The translations under genes and the position numbers were made by a program. The notes under the pieces were generated by a model that worked only from the letters and a program-made list of their open reading frames with translations, was not told the DNA's origin and made no database searches. Positions 29,821 to 39,085 of a stretch of 64,000 bases of DNA are shown here, piece after piece; the stretch's first letter is position 1; each line of letters starts with the position of its first letter. The stretch is from contig CAKZSV010000024.1 in assembly GCA_937921485.1 (NCBI GenBank), positions 36,644 to 100,643 on the forward strand. The letters are read 5' to 3'. The stretch is from an uncultured bacterium (GTDB lineage: Bacteria > Spirochaetota > UBA4802 > JAGODF01).

Positions 29821-31401
29821 TTAACTAGATTTTTTCTTTCTAAACGCATTGGGTGAACACCCTGTTTCCTGTTTGAAAAGCCGGTAAAAATACGTGAGGT
29901 TATCGAATCCCACATGAAAGGCAATATCGATGACTTTGCTTTCGGTTTTACGCAAAAGTTCTTTCGCCAGTTCAATTCGCTTGTTATTGATGTACTGGCT
30001 TATAGTAGTTCCCGTCGTCTTTTTGAAAATTGCGCACAGGTAATCTTCGTTCATATTAAAAGCTTTCGCAATTTCAGAGCGATTATAGGTGGAGGTGAAA
30101 TTTTCATCAAGATGTTGTATCACTTCACGAATCCTGTTTCTCGGAGCATATGCGTTACCGGACTTATGAGATTTTTTGCTTGCATGAATACTTTGTTGTA
30201 TAATTGCTCTTGCAAGGGAGTCCCTTTCCATCCGTACACCGCGCAAATCGAAAAGGAATACAATAATGCCCAAGAAAAGAATGTGCGGTATATAATACAG
30301 ATTTTCAAGAGGAATGCGATGTATTTCAAATGTAAAAATGTAATAATAACTGCGAGCAGCTCCGGCAAGTATGAGCAAAACAGGGATTGTTAAATACCCA
30401 TATTGCCTTGGATCGGCAACAAGCGCTTTAATAAAAATTATACATTGAAATAAGATAAGTAGAATGCTTGCAGAGAGGAAAATAGGTGCAGCATGGTGTA
30501 TCAGTTCACGGGTATCCCCTGCGATCAATAATGAAGCCAGTGACGCGAACACAATTATTGCTGAAAAAATGATGATGGCTTTGTATTGAACATTGAAAAA
30601 TGATTGCATCATCAGCAAAAAGATAAAAGCGATAAGCACATAGAAAGAGATGATAAGCTTAAATCTGAAAAGTCCGGCCATCTCGGGAATCTGACCGTAC
30701 ACAAGCGCATAAATAACAATGGACGCGATAATCAGCAGCGATGAATAGAGAGCGACTTTTCTTCTTTTTACGCCTGTTAATACTGGAAGCAGTATAATGA
30801 AAATTGCGAATAATAAAAACGATCCCCCTTTGAACATCGATAAAAGGAAAGTAATAAGATTTTCTTGCTTTATCCATGCCGTGTAGGGAATAAGCACTGG
30901 ATGCTCAGTTGTTCCCCTCACTATGTGGTAGAAAAGCGTCAATTCCAGACAATTACCTTCATTGTAACGTATAAGCGTTTGAGGAATGAGGTAGTTACGC
31001 TCCTTTTTCCAGAAAAATCCTCTGTAGTTGTCATTGAGGCTTTCAGGTACTGTTCCAGTGGTGCCAATCAGGATGCCATTGATGCGGACTTCGTCGAATA
31101 TCGCAACACTGCCAAGGGAAAGAACAAGCGGCTCACCTGCAAATTCTTTTCCGATGAAAATGCTTTTTTTCACCTTCACGATCGATGTTGCATATTGCCG
31201 GGACATGAGTGATGCATCAATGCTGCCGGGCAGGTCAATATAACGTACGTCTTCTTTCTTTAATTCATCTGACACGTAGGAGATGAGTTCCCATCTACCA
31301 GTGATATCAATACCATCGGGTGAATTGCTATCTGTGTTATGCATACAGGAGGAGATGAAGATAGCAACCAGCAGTAGCCAATGTTTTTTGTTACAATTCA
31401 T
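29821..31401 (-). CDS. Membrane-bound AraC-type regulator (second copy of the architecture)
   Basis: A 526-residue protein built like the one at 10905. A lipoprotein signal ends in FISSC near residue 18. An extracytoplasmic beta-sandwich (about 30-190) contains GRWELISY, EVRINGILIGTTG and ELTLFYHIV. About seven hydrophobic segments (about 195-400) follow, then a basic linker and an AraC HTH (about 425-526: EIAKAFNMNEDYLCAIFKKT, then IDIAFHVGFDNLTYFYRLFK). It is probably a one-component sensor of an external ligand. It is divergent from the GMC/dehydratase pair at 31803, separated by 400 bp that hold a small repeat, which makes that pair its most likely target (inference). Confidence 0.85.
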   Translation of the reverse strand: MNCNKKHWLLLVAIFISSCMHNTDSNSPDGIDITGRWELISYVSDELKKEDVRYIDLPGSIDASLMSRQYATSIVKVKKSIFIGKEFAGEPLVLSLGSVAIFDEVRINGILIGTTGTVPESLNDNYRGFFWKKERNYLIPQTLIRYNEGNCLELTLFYHIVRGTTEHPVLIPYTAWIKQENLITFLLSMFKGGSFLLFAIFIILLPVLTGVKRRKVALYSSLLIIASIVIYALVYGQIPEMAGLFRFKLIISFYVLIAFIFLLMMQSFFNVQYKAIIIFSAIIVFASLASLLIAGDTRELIHHAAPIFLSASILLILFQCIIFIKALVADPRQYGYLTIPVLLILAGAARSYYYIFTFEIHRIPLENLYYIPHILFLGIIVFLFDLRGVRMERDSLARAIIQQSIHASKKSHKSGNAYAPRNRIREVIQHLDENFTSTYNRSEIAKAFNMNEDYLCAIFKKTTGTTISQYINNKRIELAKELLRKTESKVIDIAFHVGFDNLTYFYRLFKQETGCSPNAFRKKKSS

Positions 31402-31633
31402 TTTCCAGAAAGAAATCAAACTTTTTATTTGAGCAATTAACAATGCGTGTTGCTTATAAACAATAGGGATATTTTCTCCATACATTTTTTCGGATATTCT
31501 TTCAAGAAAATATTTAAAAATATTGTACTCCGCTTATTTTTTAATAATTCCCTCAATTCCGTACAAGACAGGAATAATATTCGCACGTATATTTAATATA
31601 CGCAGGATCGTCCCTCAATGATATTCAAATTAT

Positions 31634-31684
31634 GGGCACATCTAAAAACCGCTTTCATCATTATAATGGTTTTTAGAAGTTCCC
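31634..31684. repeat. Palindromic repeat, minimal 51-bp copy
   Basis: Contains only the two ends of the dispersed element: GGGCACATCTAAAAACC and GGTTTTTAGAAGTTCCC around a 17-bp middle. TTAT lies on both sides (31630-31633 and 31685-31688), matching the ATAA flanks of the other copies in reverse. It lies in the divergent promoter region between the AraC-type regulator and the GMC oxidoreductase, so it may affect either promoter. Confidence 0.85.
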
Positions 31685-31802
31685 TTATATATCGCAGTAT
31701 AAGGCAGCGATAATAATACGTCAAACGGGAAACGATATCGTGCTTTCGCAAAACAATGTATTAATTACAAAAGCAAAATTATAATAAAAGGAGTGATCTA
31801 AC

Positions 31803-33113
31803 ATGGCAGATGTGTTAAAACAGGAATTCGATTACATCATTGTGGGGTCCGGTCCTGGCGGCGCATCGGTGGCTCGCACGCTTGCAATGGGCGATAAAAA
31901 AAGCAAGAAGAACATATTAATTCTCGAACGCGGAAGCAATGCGCCAATTAAAGGTTCAAACATTCAAACCATTCGCATGCTCGGTATGCCCTTTCGGAGT
32001 GTGCTTGTAACCCCGGATCTTGCTGGCGTGGTAAGGGGTATTGGCACGGGTGGCAGCAGCGTGTTCTATTATGCAACCGCCTTTGATCCGCCCTCTTTCT
32101 GGCTTAAAAAATACGGGATAGATCTTTCGGATGAAGTTCGCTTGCTCAAGCGAGAGCTTCCGATAGCGCCGCTTTCAGACAATCTCTTTGGTCCGATGGG
32201 TAAACGAATCATGCAGAGTGCCGGGGAACTCGGCTATTCGTGGAAAAAACTTAATAAATTTATTTACCAGGATAAATGTCGCACCGATTGCGAAAAATGC
32301 ACCAAGGGTTGCCCCTATGGCGCAAAGTGGAATGCCCGTTATTTTATCGAAGATGCGCTCCAGCATAATGCGACGCTGATAAACCATGCCAGAGTTCAAA
32401 AGGTGATCATTGAAGGGGGCACCGCAATTGGTGTGGAGTTTCGGCTGAGGGGGAAACTTCTCAAAGCGTTTGGTACTACCATCATTCTTTCAGCCGGAGG
32501 CATTGGAACGCCTGTTATTTTGAGAAATAGTGGATTCAAAGGCGCCGGCTATGATTATTTTTATGATCCGCTGGTGTGCGCGATCGGCGCAATAAATGAT
32601 ATAAAGAGCGGACGGGAAATACCTATGCAGGCGGGAGGTCATTTTGAAGATGATGGCCTTTTTTTGACGGATATGTGCATTCCTTCCGCGCTGTACAGGG
32701 GGATGGTTGCACAGGTGGGACGATTTGATAAAATAACCGGTCACAGGAGAAACCTTGTGATCCTTATCAAGGAAAAGGACGAAATGGGAGGCTATCTTTC
32801 CAATCGAGGTGGCGTAAGAAAACGGCTAACCGTCGATGATAAAAAAATACTCCATCACGGTTTTTTAAAGGCAAAAAATATATTAAAAAATGCGGGTGCA
32901 CGAAATATCGTCAAAACATGGTATATGGCCGCTCACCCCGGTGGTACAGTTAAAATTGCACACCTGGTAGATAAAAACCTTTCAACTGAGGTCGAAAATC
33001 TCTATGTCTGTGATGCTTCGGTGATTCCTGAAGCGCCAGGAAGTCCTCCCGCACTCACCATACTTGCTCTTGGTATGAGATTGGGAAAACATCTATTGCA
33101 TGGTAAAAAATAG
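31803..33113 (+). CDS. GMC-type FAD oxidoreductase with Cys-rich insert
   Basis: A 436-residue flavoprotein of the glucose-methanol-choline superfamily. The FAD-binding motif YIIVGSGPGGASVAR starts near residue 11, GIGTGGSSVFYYA is the second FAD contact, and the C-terminal half has AAHPGGTVKIA plus CDASVIPEAPGSPPALTIL. The active-site His is probably the one in MAAHPGG. A cysteine cluster, CRTDCEKCTKGC near residue 160, could bind an Fe-S cluster or zinc and is a feature of some GMC relatives. The substrate is unknown. It is 15 bp upstream of a 2-hydroxyacyl-CoA dehydratase-like gene, suggesting joint metabolism of a hydroxy-acid or related compound (inference). AAGGAG precedes the ATG. Confidence 0.88.
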   Translation: MADVLKQEFDYIIVGSGPGGASVARTLAMGDKKSKKNILILERGSNAPIKGSNIQTIRMLGMPFRSVLVTPDLAGVVRGIGTGGSSVFYYATAFDPPSFWLKKYGIDLSDEVRLLKRELPIAPLSDNLFGPMGKRIMQSAGELGYSWKKLNKFIYQDKCRTDCEKCTKGCPYGAKWNARYFIEDALQHNATLINHARVQKVIIEGGTAIGVEFRLRGKLLKAFGTTIILSAGGIGTPVILRNSGFKGAGYDYFYDPLVCAIGAINDIKSGREIPMQAGGHFEDDGLFLTDMCIPSALYRGMVAQVGRFDKITGHRRNLVILIKEKDEMGGYLSNRGGVRKRLTVDDKKILHHGFLKAKNILKNAGARNIVKTWYMAAHPGGTVKIAHLVDKNLSTEVENLYVCDASVIPEAPGSPPALTILALGMRLGKHLLHGKK

Positions 33114-33128
33114 CAAAAGAAATGCATT

Positions 33129-34535
33129 ATGAGAAGCGAAATACAGCAATACAATCTGGACTGGATGCTCTGGCGAACATTTGGCGTTGCTGCAAAGACG
33201 CTGAATTGTTCAGAGAAAGAAATACGCCATGCTGTTGCCAGGGTGCCCTATTTTAAAGATTTGTTTGAATACATTATCTCGACGGGTGAGGCGGGTAAAA
33301 AGTTCATACAGTGTATCGATGAATATTTAACGAGCATCATCACCGCACATGAGCAGGGGAAAAAGCGATGTGCGACGACCTTTTGTTTTAACCCGGCCAT
33401 CTTTCACGCGATGGATATTGTGCCGGTCACCCTTGAAATGAGCACTGCCCTGGCAACCATGCTATGGTCAAGGGGCACCGATGAATTTATGGATTATTGC
33501 AATCAGATGGGTTTTACTGAAACATCCTGTTCATCGCAGAGAGGTGCACTTGGTGCATATCTGGCTGGTCTTGCAGAACCACTTGACTTTATCGTATGTG
33601 ATTCACCCGGTGTCTGCGATACCAATGCCAATGCATTTGCGTTTGCCGCGGAGTTTCTGGGTATTCCCTTTTACCAGCTGGATTATCCGCCGGCGCTTGT
33701 GAGCGGCCGGTCGGTAGCCTATCACCGCGACGATTTCCTGGGTCTGATAGCATTTCTGGAAAAACAGGTTGGACGTAAGCTCGATATTGAGCAATTGCGA
33801 TCCGTCATTGAAGAAATTATGATTCAGGATAAATGCCTTTCGGATATTGAAGATCTTCAAATGCTTTGTCCCAATCCTTTGCCAGTGGCATTCAATGTCT
33901 TCATATATGGCGGCAGATTTCTCTTTACGGGATTGCCAGTGTACACAGAATTTTTAAAAATTCTGCACGGCGTGGCAAAGGAAAACGCAGATAGAGGATT
34001 GTCTGGCCTCAGCGGCAGAAAAGAAAACGCACGGGCGCTATTTTGTTATATCGATCATTATGCCTCACATATGCGCCTGTTTAAATGGCTTGATAGCCGT
34101 GGAGTGAGTCATATCGGTAATGTTCTAAGTAGGTTTTTCCATCATGATGCGCCCTATGCGAAAGAGAGACTCGAAGAAACATATTATCTGGATACATCAA
34201 ATATCGAAAGTATGATTCAGGGGCTTGCGGAACTCAATGCGCGATCTCCGATGATACGCACCATCCGGGGACCGTATGACCATCCGCATATGTGGAGGGA
34301 TGATGTGCTTTCACTTGCCAAACTCTATCGCGCGGATTGCATCGTGTATGTAGGCACTCCGGGTTGCAGAAATACCTGGGGCATGGTGAAGCTGCTTGCT
34401 GCAGATTTAGAAAAAGCCGGATATCCCACGCATATCATACATGGTGATGCATTCGACAGGCGGGTGGAATCATGGGAAAGGACATCTGAGAAGCTTGAAG
34501 AATTTTTTTACGTCCGGGGCATATTAAAAAAATGA
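33129..34535 (+). CDS. 2-hydroxyacyl-CoA dehydratase (HgdB/FldB-like) family protein
   Basis: A 468-residue protein of the HgdB/BcrC family, whose members hold a 4Fe-4S cluster and carry out ATP-primed dehydrations or reductions of acyl-CoAs. Family-like cysteine positions are CFNPAIFHAMDIVPV (near 83), ETSCSSQRGALGAYLAG (near 136) and VCDSPGVCD (near 157), with VYVGTPGCRNTWG near 418. The family normally works as two subunits plus an activator ATPase (HgdC). Neither a second subunit nor an activator is next to it, so it may act alone or with distant partners. It forms a two-gene operon with the GMC oxidoreductase. Confidence 0.85.
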   Translation: MRSEIQQYNLDWMLWRTFGVAAKTLNCSEKEIRHAVARVPYFKDLFEYIISTGEAGKKFIQCIDEYLTSIITAHEQGKKRCATTFCFNPAIFHAMDIVPVTLEMSTALATMLWSRGTDEFMDYCNQMGFTETSCSSQRGALGAYLAGLAEPLDFIVCDSPGVCDTNANAFAFAAEFLGIPFYQLDYPPALVSGRSVAYHRDDFLGLIAFLEKQVGRKLDIEQLRSVIEEIMIQDKCLSDIEDLQMLCPNPLPVAFNVFIYGGRFLFTGLPVYTEFLKILHGVAKENADRGLSGLSGRKENARALFCYIDHYASHMRLFKWLDSRGVSHIGNVLSRFFHHDAPYAKERLEETYYLDTSNIESMIQGLAELNARSPMIRTIRGPYDHPHMWRDDVLSLAKLYRADCIVYVGTPGCRNTWGMVKLLAADLEKAGYPTHIIHGDAFDRRVESWERTSEKLEEFFYVRGILKK

Positions 34536-34559
34536 GAAGCCCTTTTTTTATCACGCATT

Positions 34560-35477
34560 TTAAAAATTAAAATGGCGTTCCCGATTTTTTATAAACTCGA
34601 TAATCATTCCAATGAGTATAAACAGTCCCGTGGAAAATATCACAATGCCCTGTACCAGCGGCAGATCGCGTTTTGCAAGCGCCTGCATGAGAAGCCTGCC
34701 GATGCCCGGCCAGGAAAAAACCGTTTCGGTGACCACCGCTCCTCCAAGATAGGCGCCGAAATCCAGAAGCACGATTGTTGCTGCAGGGACGATGATATTG
34801 CGAAGCGCGTGGACAAGGATGATGCGCCATCTGCGTAATCCCATCGCACGCGCCGCCTTGATGTAATTTGAGGAGAGTACCACAAGGAGTTCGTTGCGCA
34901 CAACCCGTATGATGAGGGCGAGCGAACGCGATGCAAGCGCAAGCGAAGGCAAAATGACGAAACGTAAATCAGAACCTTCTTTTCCCGATGGTGGTAATAA
35001 CCCTAAAAGATGGGAAAAGACGAGCGAAAGCAGAAGGCAGGTGATGAATATCGGCGTTGAAATGAAAAGCGAAGAAACCCAGAGAGCGGCAGCGTCGATT
35101 TTGCTTCCCTGAAAAACGGCCGCACTGATGCCGCATGATACACCGAGGATTATTGCAATTGTCATTGAGAATGCGGCAAGGAACAGCGTTGCGGGAAAAC
35201 GCTCAAGGATGATCGTGCCCACAGGCAGTCCGGTGTGCACGGAGCGTCCGAAATCAAAGTGAACAAGGTGGCGCAGAGTCGAAACGTAGCGCAGGAAAAA
35301 AGGCTGGTCAAGCGCAAGTTCACTTCGAATTGCAGCGATATCGTCCTGGCTGGCATAATCGCCCGCAATCATGAGGGCCGGATCGCCTGGAATGAGAAAA
35401 ATGAGCGATTGGATGAAGAGAACAGCGCAGGCAAATGCCGCTGTCACGAATAAAGCTCGTTGAAGAAGTGCAATCAT
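34560..35477 (-). CDS. Orphan ABC transporter permease, DppB/OppB type
   Basis: A 305-residue inner-membrane permease of the peptide/nickel importer class. It starts with a membrane helix and the FLIPGDPALMIAGDYAS loop. The conserved EAA-type coupling helix is NYIKAARAMGLRRWRIILVHALRN near residue 215 (quoted by its ends NYIKAARAMG and ILVHALRN), and the end is GRLLMQALAKRDLPLVQGIVI. About six membrane segments are seen. No partner permease, binding protein or ATPase lies beside it. The other peptide ABC genes (48792-52395) already have their own DppB, so this one is an orphan or the edge of a broken operon. Confidence 0.88.
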   Translation of the reverse strand: MIALLQRALFVTAAFACAVLFIQSLIFLIPGDPALMIAGDYASQDDIAAIRSELALDQPFFLRYVSTLRHLVHFDFGRSVHTGLPVGTIILERFPATLFLAAFSMTIAIILGVSCGISAAVFQGSKIDAAALWVSSLFISTPIFITCLLLSLVFSHLLGLLPPSGKEGSDLRFVILPSLALASRSLALIIRVVRNELLVVLSSNYIKAARAMGLRRWRIILVHALRNIIVPAATIVLLDFGAYLGGAVVTETVFSWPGIGRLLMQALAKRDLPLVQGIVIFSTGLFILIGMIIEFIKNRERHFNF

Positions 35478-35595
35478 GCGGGAATAATGCGCCCTGTGCT
35501 TTCGATGTCAATGATTATTGCAATAATAAAACAGTTAATAAAAGTGCATGGTGTGCCGATTAAAAAAGTGAACGACACTTTTTCGGGAGGAAGTT

Positions 35596-35727
35596 ATGAA
35601 ATGCGCGCGTTGCGGAAAACAGATTAATAAGCTCAATCATTACTATATACCGGTTCCCAACAGCAAGGAAGGCAGAAGGCTGTGTATCGCCTGCGCGAAA
35701 GAAGAAAACGTCATCACGTTGATATAG
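35596..35727 (+). CDS. Small zinc-ribbon protein, 43 residues
   Basis: A short gene with a strong ribosome binding site (GGGAGG, 7 nt before the ATG). The product begins MKCARCGKQI and ends RLCIACAKEENVITLI. Two CxxC pairs about 25 residues apart should bind one zinc ion as a treble-clef or ribbon knuckle. It has no other domain, so it may be a nucleic-acid or protein-binding accessory. It stands alone between an ABC permease and an amidase, both on the other strand. Confidence 0.7.
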   Translation: MKCARCGKQINKLNHYYIPVPNSKEGRRLCIACAKEENVITLI

Positions 35728-35769
35728 AAGCATATAGCCAGTGGCGGGGGCGCGATGATTCCGCTATTT

Positions 35770-36549
35770 TTAGGTCATGAGCGCAAACTCATCGGCATCC
35801 ATATGCACAGGAAAATGTTCTCTATACGATTCGAGTTCTTCTTTTGAAAGGCGCACCGTCAGCATCCCTTCTCCTTCAGAGTGCCGCGCTAAAATCCTCC
35901 CCTGATAATCAATTACTGATGAATCGCCTGAGTAGGTGATGCTGTTTCCGTCAAAACCGGTTCTGTTGCAGCCAATGACATAACATTGGTTTTCAATCGC
36001 TCGTGCTGCAAGAAGCGTTTTCCAGTGCGCGGCCCGTTTTGCCGGCCAATTTGCAACGAAGATGGCGATATCATAGGCATGGTGTACATTTCTGCACCAG
36101 ACGGGAAACCGCAGGTCATAGCAGATGAACGGGCGGATGTTCCATCCTCCTGCCTCGATGGTGACCACAGAAGAACCCGCCGTGTACACCAGATGTTCAT
36201 CCGCCATGCGGAAGAGGTGCCGCTTGTCGTAGGTGATGATGGTGTTTTCGGGGGTGGCCCACACGAGCCTGTTGTAGAAGCGGTTCTTATCGCGTATCGC
36301 GATGCTTCCTGCGATATGGAATCCTTCTCTTACTGCGGTTTTCCGCAGCCATGCGACGGTTTGCCCTCCCATCGTTTCCGCGGTCGATTCCGGTTTCATG
36401 GTGAAACCGGTCGAAAACATTTCCGGCAGTATGACAATATCGGGTTTCTCCTTCAGCTGGGCGATGAAGGTAGTGAAGATTTCAATATTCGCCTCGGGAT
36501 TTTCCCACGCAAGATTTGCCTGAATAAGGGTTATCGTTATATCGAACAT
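35770..36549 (-). CDS. Carbon-nitrogen hydrolase, omega-amidase (YafV/Nit2)-like
   Basis: A 259-residue nitrilase-superfamily enzyme with the catalytic triad in place: Glu43 in PEMFSTGF, Lys in YDKRHLF near residue 110 and Cys in FICYDLRFP near residue 142. The sequence type (PEMFSTGFTM, ICYDLRFPVW, WPAKRAAHWKTLL) is that of YafV/omega-amidases, which hydrolyse alpha-ketoglutaramate or similar amides produced by glutamine transaminases. The gene overlaps the remnant of such an aminotransferase (36537-36695), the usual partner, which supports this role. Cytosolic. Confidence 0.9.
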   Translation of the reverse strand: MFDITITLIQANLAWENPEANIEIFTTFIAQLKEKPDIVILPEMFSTGFTMKPESTAETMGGQTVAWLRKTAVREGFHIAGSIAIRDKNRFYNRLVWATPENTIITYDKRHLFRMADEHLVYTAGSSVVTIEAGGWNIRPFICYDLRFPVWCRNVHHAYDIAIFVANWPAKRAAHWKTLLAARAIENQCYVIGCNRTGFDGNSITYSGDSSVIDYQGRILARHSEGEGMLTVRLSKEELESYREHFPVHMDADEFALMT

Positions 36550-36695
36550 AAAAGTTCAGCCGCTTTTTTGAGCTCGGCGTCCACATCGAAATTCGGAAAT
36601 CCCTGCGAAAGGTTGATTGCACCGCAGGCATTCGCCATGCCGGTCATGATGGTGAAGATGGCTGTGCCCACTTCGGGAAGCTTTGAAGGGAACAT
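36537..36695 (-). pseudogene. Methionine/glutamine aminotransferase remnant (N-terminal fragment)
   Basis: Translation from an ATG at 36695 gives MFPSKLPEVGTAIFTIMTG, then GAINLSQGFPNFDVDAEL, ending AAELLCSI at a stop. This is the start of the YbdL/kynurenine-type class I aminotransferases, which in many bacteria are paired with an omega-amidase for methionine salvage. Only about 52 of some 385 residues remain, so PLP binding is lost. The stop falls inside the start region of the amidase gene, which suggests that a deletion removed the rest. Confidence 0.75.
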
Positions 36696-36808
36696 CACAT
36701 TGGGATTGGTGCCGGTTGACATACGTGAAAGATGGCAAGAGGCTTGAAAACATGTCAAGGAGATAATTATGCGGGTAAATGGTGCGTGCAAAACGCATTG
36801 CAGGCCAG

Positions 36809-36949
36809 TTACTCGGTTTTCTGAACATTCTCCTGTACGTATTTCTCAAATTCCTCTCTGGACATCCTGCCTTCATAGAGCGGCCAGAGGCTTTCCTTCA
36901 GCTCTTCAAGGCTCTGAAACTTGGCACCGTCAATTTTATAGGTTGCCAT
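36809..36949 (-). CDS. Small protein of unknown function, 46 residues
   Basis: An open frame begins MATYKIDGAKFQSLEEL and ends SREEFEKYVQENVQKTE. AGGAAGGA precedes the ATG at 36949 and codon use resembles that of neighbouring genes. The charged sequence predicts a strand followed by two helices. It is upstream of the aminotransferase remnant on the same strand. I do not recognise a family; it could be a real small protein or a chance frame. Confidence 0.5.
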   Translation of the reverse strand: MATYKIDGAKFQSLEELKESLWPLYEGRMSREEFEKYVQENVQKTE

Positions 36950-37151
36950 AGCGGTATTCCTTCCTGCGTCAGATTTTTCAAAGACTCATAAAATCGCAAA
37001 TTTTGTAAATCATTTTTTTAATAATTGTGCATTGCTGTGCAAATTTTGAAAATATGAAAAAAACTGGTTGCATTTTATACTGGCACATCGCACTACGAAT
37101 GGGGTGATGTAATGCGATAGCCGTCAAAATTATACGATATGATAGCCCGAA

Positions 37152-38336
37152 ATGATTAATCATCATCACACAACAGTTCTTGTAATAGAAGATGAGCCTA
37201 TCATCCGGCAGGCAATTTCAGATTTTTTAGAAGATTGCGATTATCGGGTAATTCAGGCAGAGCACGGCCGTCGGGGGATTGAGCTTCTCCGGCATAATAC
37301 CCCTGATGTGGTTTTAACCGACCTGCGAATGCCCATCATGGGAGGAAAGGAAGTTCTTGCGGTTTTAAACGAAGACTTTCCGGAAACGCCGGTGATTGTT
37401 GTTTCGGGTGTCGGCGATATTAGCGACGCGATCGATGCGGTCCATCTGGGAGCCTGGGATTATATCATCAAGCCCGTGCAGGATATGGAAATTATTTCTC
37501 ATGCGATTGAAAGATGCCTTGAGCGGGCAAGGCTCATAAAAGAAAACAGAGAATACCGTGAAAGTCTTGAAAAAGCAAAGATTATTTTCGAACGCGATAT
37601 GCGGATGGCAATCAATGTACAGAAGAATTATCTCCCCCGCAAAGCTCCTCTTACCGATGAATGGGAAATCGCTTTTGAGTTTCAGCCCATGGCCGGAGTT
37701 TCAGGTGATTTCTATGATTTTTATGAAATAGACGGAAAGCTGGTCGGAGTATCTCTGTTCGATGTATCCGGCCACGGCATTGCTTCAGGGCTGGTTACGA
37801 TGATTGCGAAGTCCATAGTGTTTCGCGGATTCATGAATATGTGGAACGAATCTCTGAATCTGGTGATGGAGCGCATCAATCTGGATCTCATAAACGAGAT
37901 AGACGCCATGGATAATTATCTTACAGGAGTTTTGCTTCGATTTTCAGGCAATTCAGTCGAGTATGTAAACGCCGCACATCCCCCCATCCTATGGAGGCAT
38001 GCGGACGGTACGGTTGAGCAAGTTGGCGCATCGGACGGATATCTCAGCGGGAGGTTTATGGGCATCGGTTCGCTGGCGGGCAGTTATGATCGATACTGTT
38101 TTACAATACAAAAAGGAGATATGCTGCTGCTCTACAGCGATTGTCTTATCGAATCCACCAATTCCAGTAAGGAACGATATGGAATTGAACATCTCACTGA
38201 TTTATTGTCCAGAGCAGACTCCGATGAATCCTGCAGGAAAATACTGAATGAAATACTTGATGATTTTCATGAACATCTAAAATCAGAAGAGCTCCCCGAT
38301 GATCTGACTGCGGTTCTCTTGAAGCGTCAGGTTTAG
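37152..38336 (+). CDS. Response regulator with PP2C (RsbU/SpoIIE-type) phosphatase domain
   Basis: A 394-residue two-domain signalling protein. The receiver (about 5-125) has acidic residues in VIEDEPI, the phospho-Asp in VLTDLRMPIMGG and the Lys in DYIIKPVQD. A coiled linker (about 126-165) leads to a PP2C-type Ser/Thr phosphatase (about 180-392) with metal-binding Asp residues in GVSGDFYDF, FDVSGHG and the final DDLTAVLL. This Rec-PP2C arrangement usually releases an anti-sigma-factor antagonist by dephosphorylation. No kinase/antagonist pair is next to it. It is 43 bp upstream of the PilZ-like gene and probably co-transcribed. Confidence 0.93.
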   Translation: MINHHHTTVLVIEDEPIIRQAISDFLEDCDYRVIQAEHGRRGIELLRHNTPDVVLTDLRMPIMGGKEVLAVLNEDFPETPVIVVSGVGDISDAIDAVHLGAWDYIIKPVQDMEIISHAIERCLERARLIKENREYRESLEKAKIIFERDMRMAINVQKNYLPRKAPLTDEWEIAFEFQPMAGVSGDFYDFYEIDGKLVGVSLFDVSGHGIASGLVTMIAKSIVFRGFMNMWNESLNLVMERINLDLINEIDAMDNYLTGVLLRFSGNSVEYVNAAHPPILWRHADGTVEQVGASDGYLSGRFMGIGSLAGSYDRYCFTIQKGDMLLLYSDCLIESTNSSKERYGIEHLTDLLSRADSDESCRKILNEILDDFHEHLKSEELPDDLTAVLLKRQV

Positions 38337-38379
38337 CTGTGTTATGTGTAGAAATAATATCACCGAATATGATTGAACA

Positions 38380-39015
38380 ATGAAAAAAATTTCTTCAACA
38401 AAAGAACTCAATGAAAACGAAGTATTGAGGGTGTACAAACAGGGCTTTGGATACGCGGTGCTGAGAGTCGTACACATCGACGACGATTTTTTTTCGGCGC
38501 GCGGCGATAAACCGTTTGTTTCAGCTCTTAAGAAAAAGGACCGCCTTGAAGCATATCTCTGGTCTGAGAAGCTTTCTGCGTATGAATTTGAACTTGAAGT
38601 TCTGGGAACAATAGACGACGATCTTCACATGGTCTTTTTCAAACACGCAGATAGGATGCGATTCAGCCGCGAAAGGAAGTGTTTGACGGCCGATGTGCAT
38701 CTTCCGTTTTCTTTCTTCCCTTTTGATATATTGCATACGCGAAAAGCATTTACTGCTACCGCCGTCAAGAAAAACCGGGGCGTCATTGTGCGCATCAGCG
38801 ATCGTGAAGGGGTGATGCGCTATGATGGCAGCATGACTGAGGGAAAATTCATTAAGGGGCGGCTGAAAATTCTTAATGAAGAAATAGACATTGTTGCGAA
38901 AATTGAACCTGCGCCCAGGGCAGAAGAAAACACCTATATGCTGAAATTCATAGGAATGCCGGAACGGGAGCGCGAGAGGATTTTAGAATTTGTATTCAAT
39001 GTGTATCGCGAATGA
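38380..39015 (+). CDS. PilZ-like protein (probable c-di-GMP-related)
   Basis: A 211-residue cytosolic protein. Residues about 1-90 form a beta-rich YcgR-N-like domain (VLRVYKQGFGYAVLRVVHID, then KKKDRLEAYLW). Residues about 93-205 look like a PilZ domain: an Arg-rich RMRFSRERKCLTADV stretch where RxxxR is expected, then VRISDREGVMRYDG in the place of the D/NxSxxG loop. The second motif is imperfect, so c-di-GMP binding is uncertain. It follows the Rec-PP2C gene closely. The last codons lie 70 bp from the convergent YihY gene. Confidence 0.55.
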   Translation: MKKISSTKELNENEVLRVYKQGFGYAVLRVVHIDDDFFSARGDKPFVSALKKKDRLEAYLWSEKLSAYEFELEVLGTIDDDLHMVFFKHADRMRFSRERKCLTADVHLPFSFFPFDILHTRKAFTATAVKKNRGVIVRISDREGVMRYDGSMTEGKFIKGRLKILNEEIDIVAKIEPAPRAEENTYMLKFIGMPERERERILEFVFNVYRE

Positions 39016-39085
39016 ATAACAGCATTTCCTGCGAACAGAATATCGCAGAAAATGCCGTGTCTTCGCGCAATACCGTGTGCCGGCA

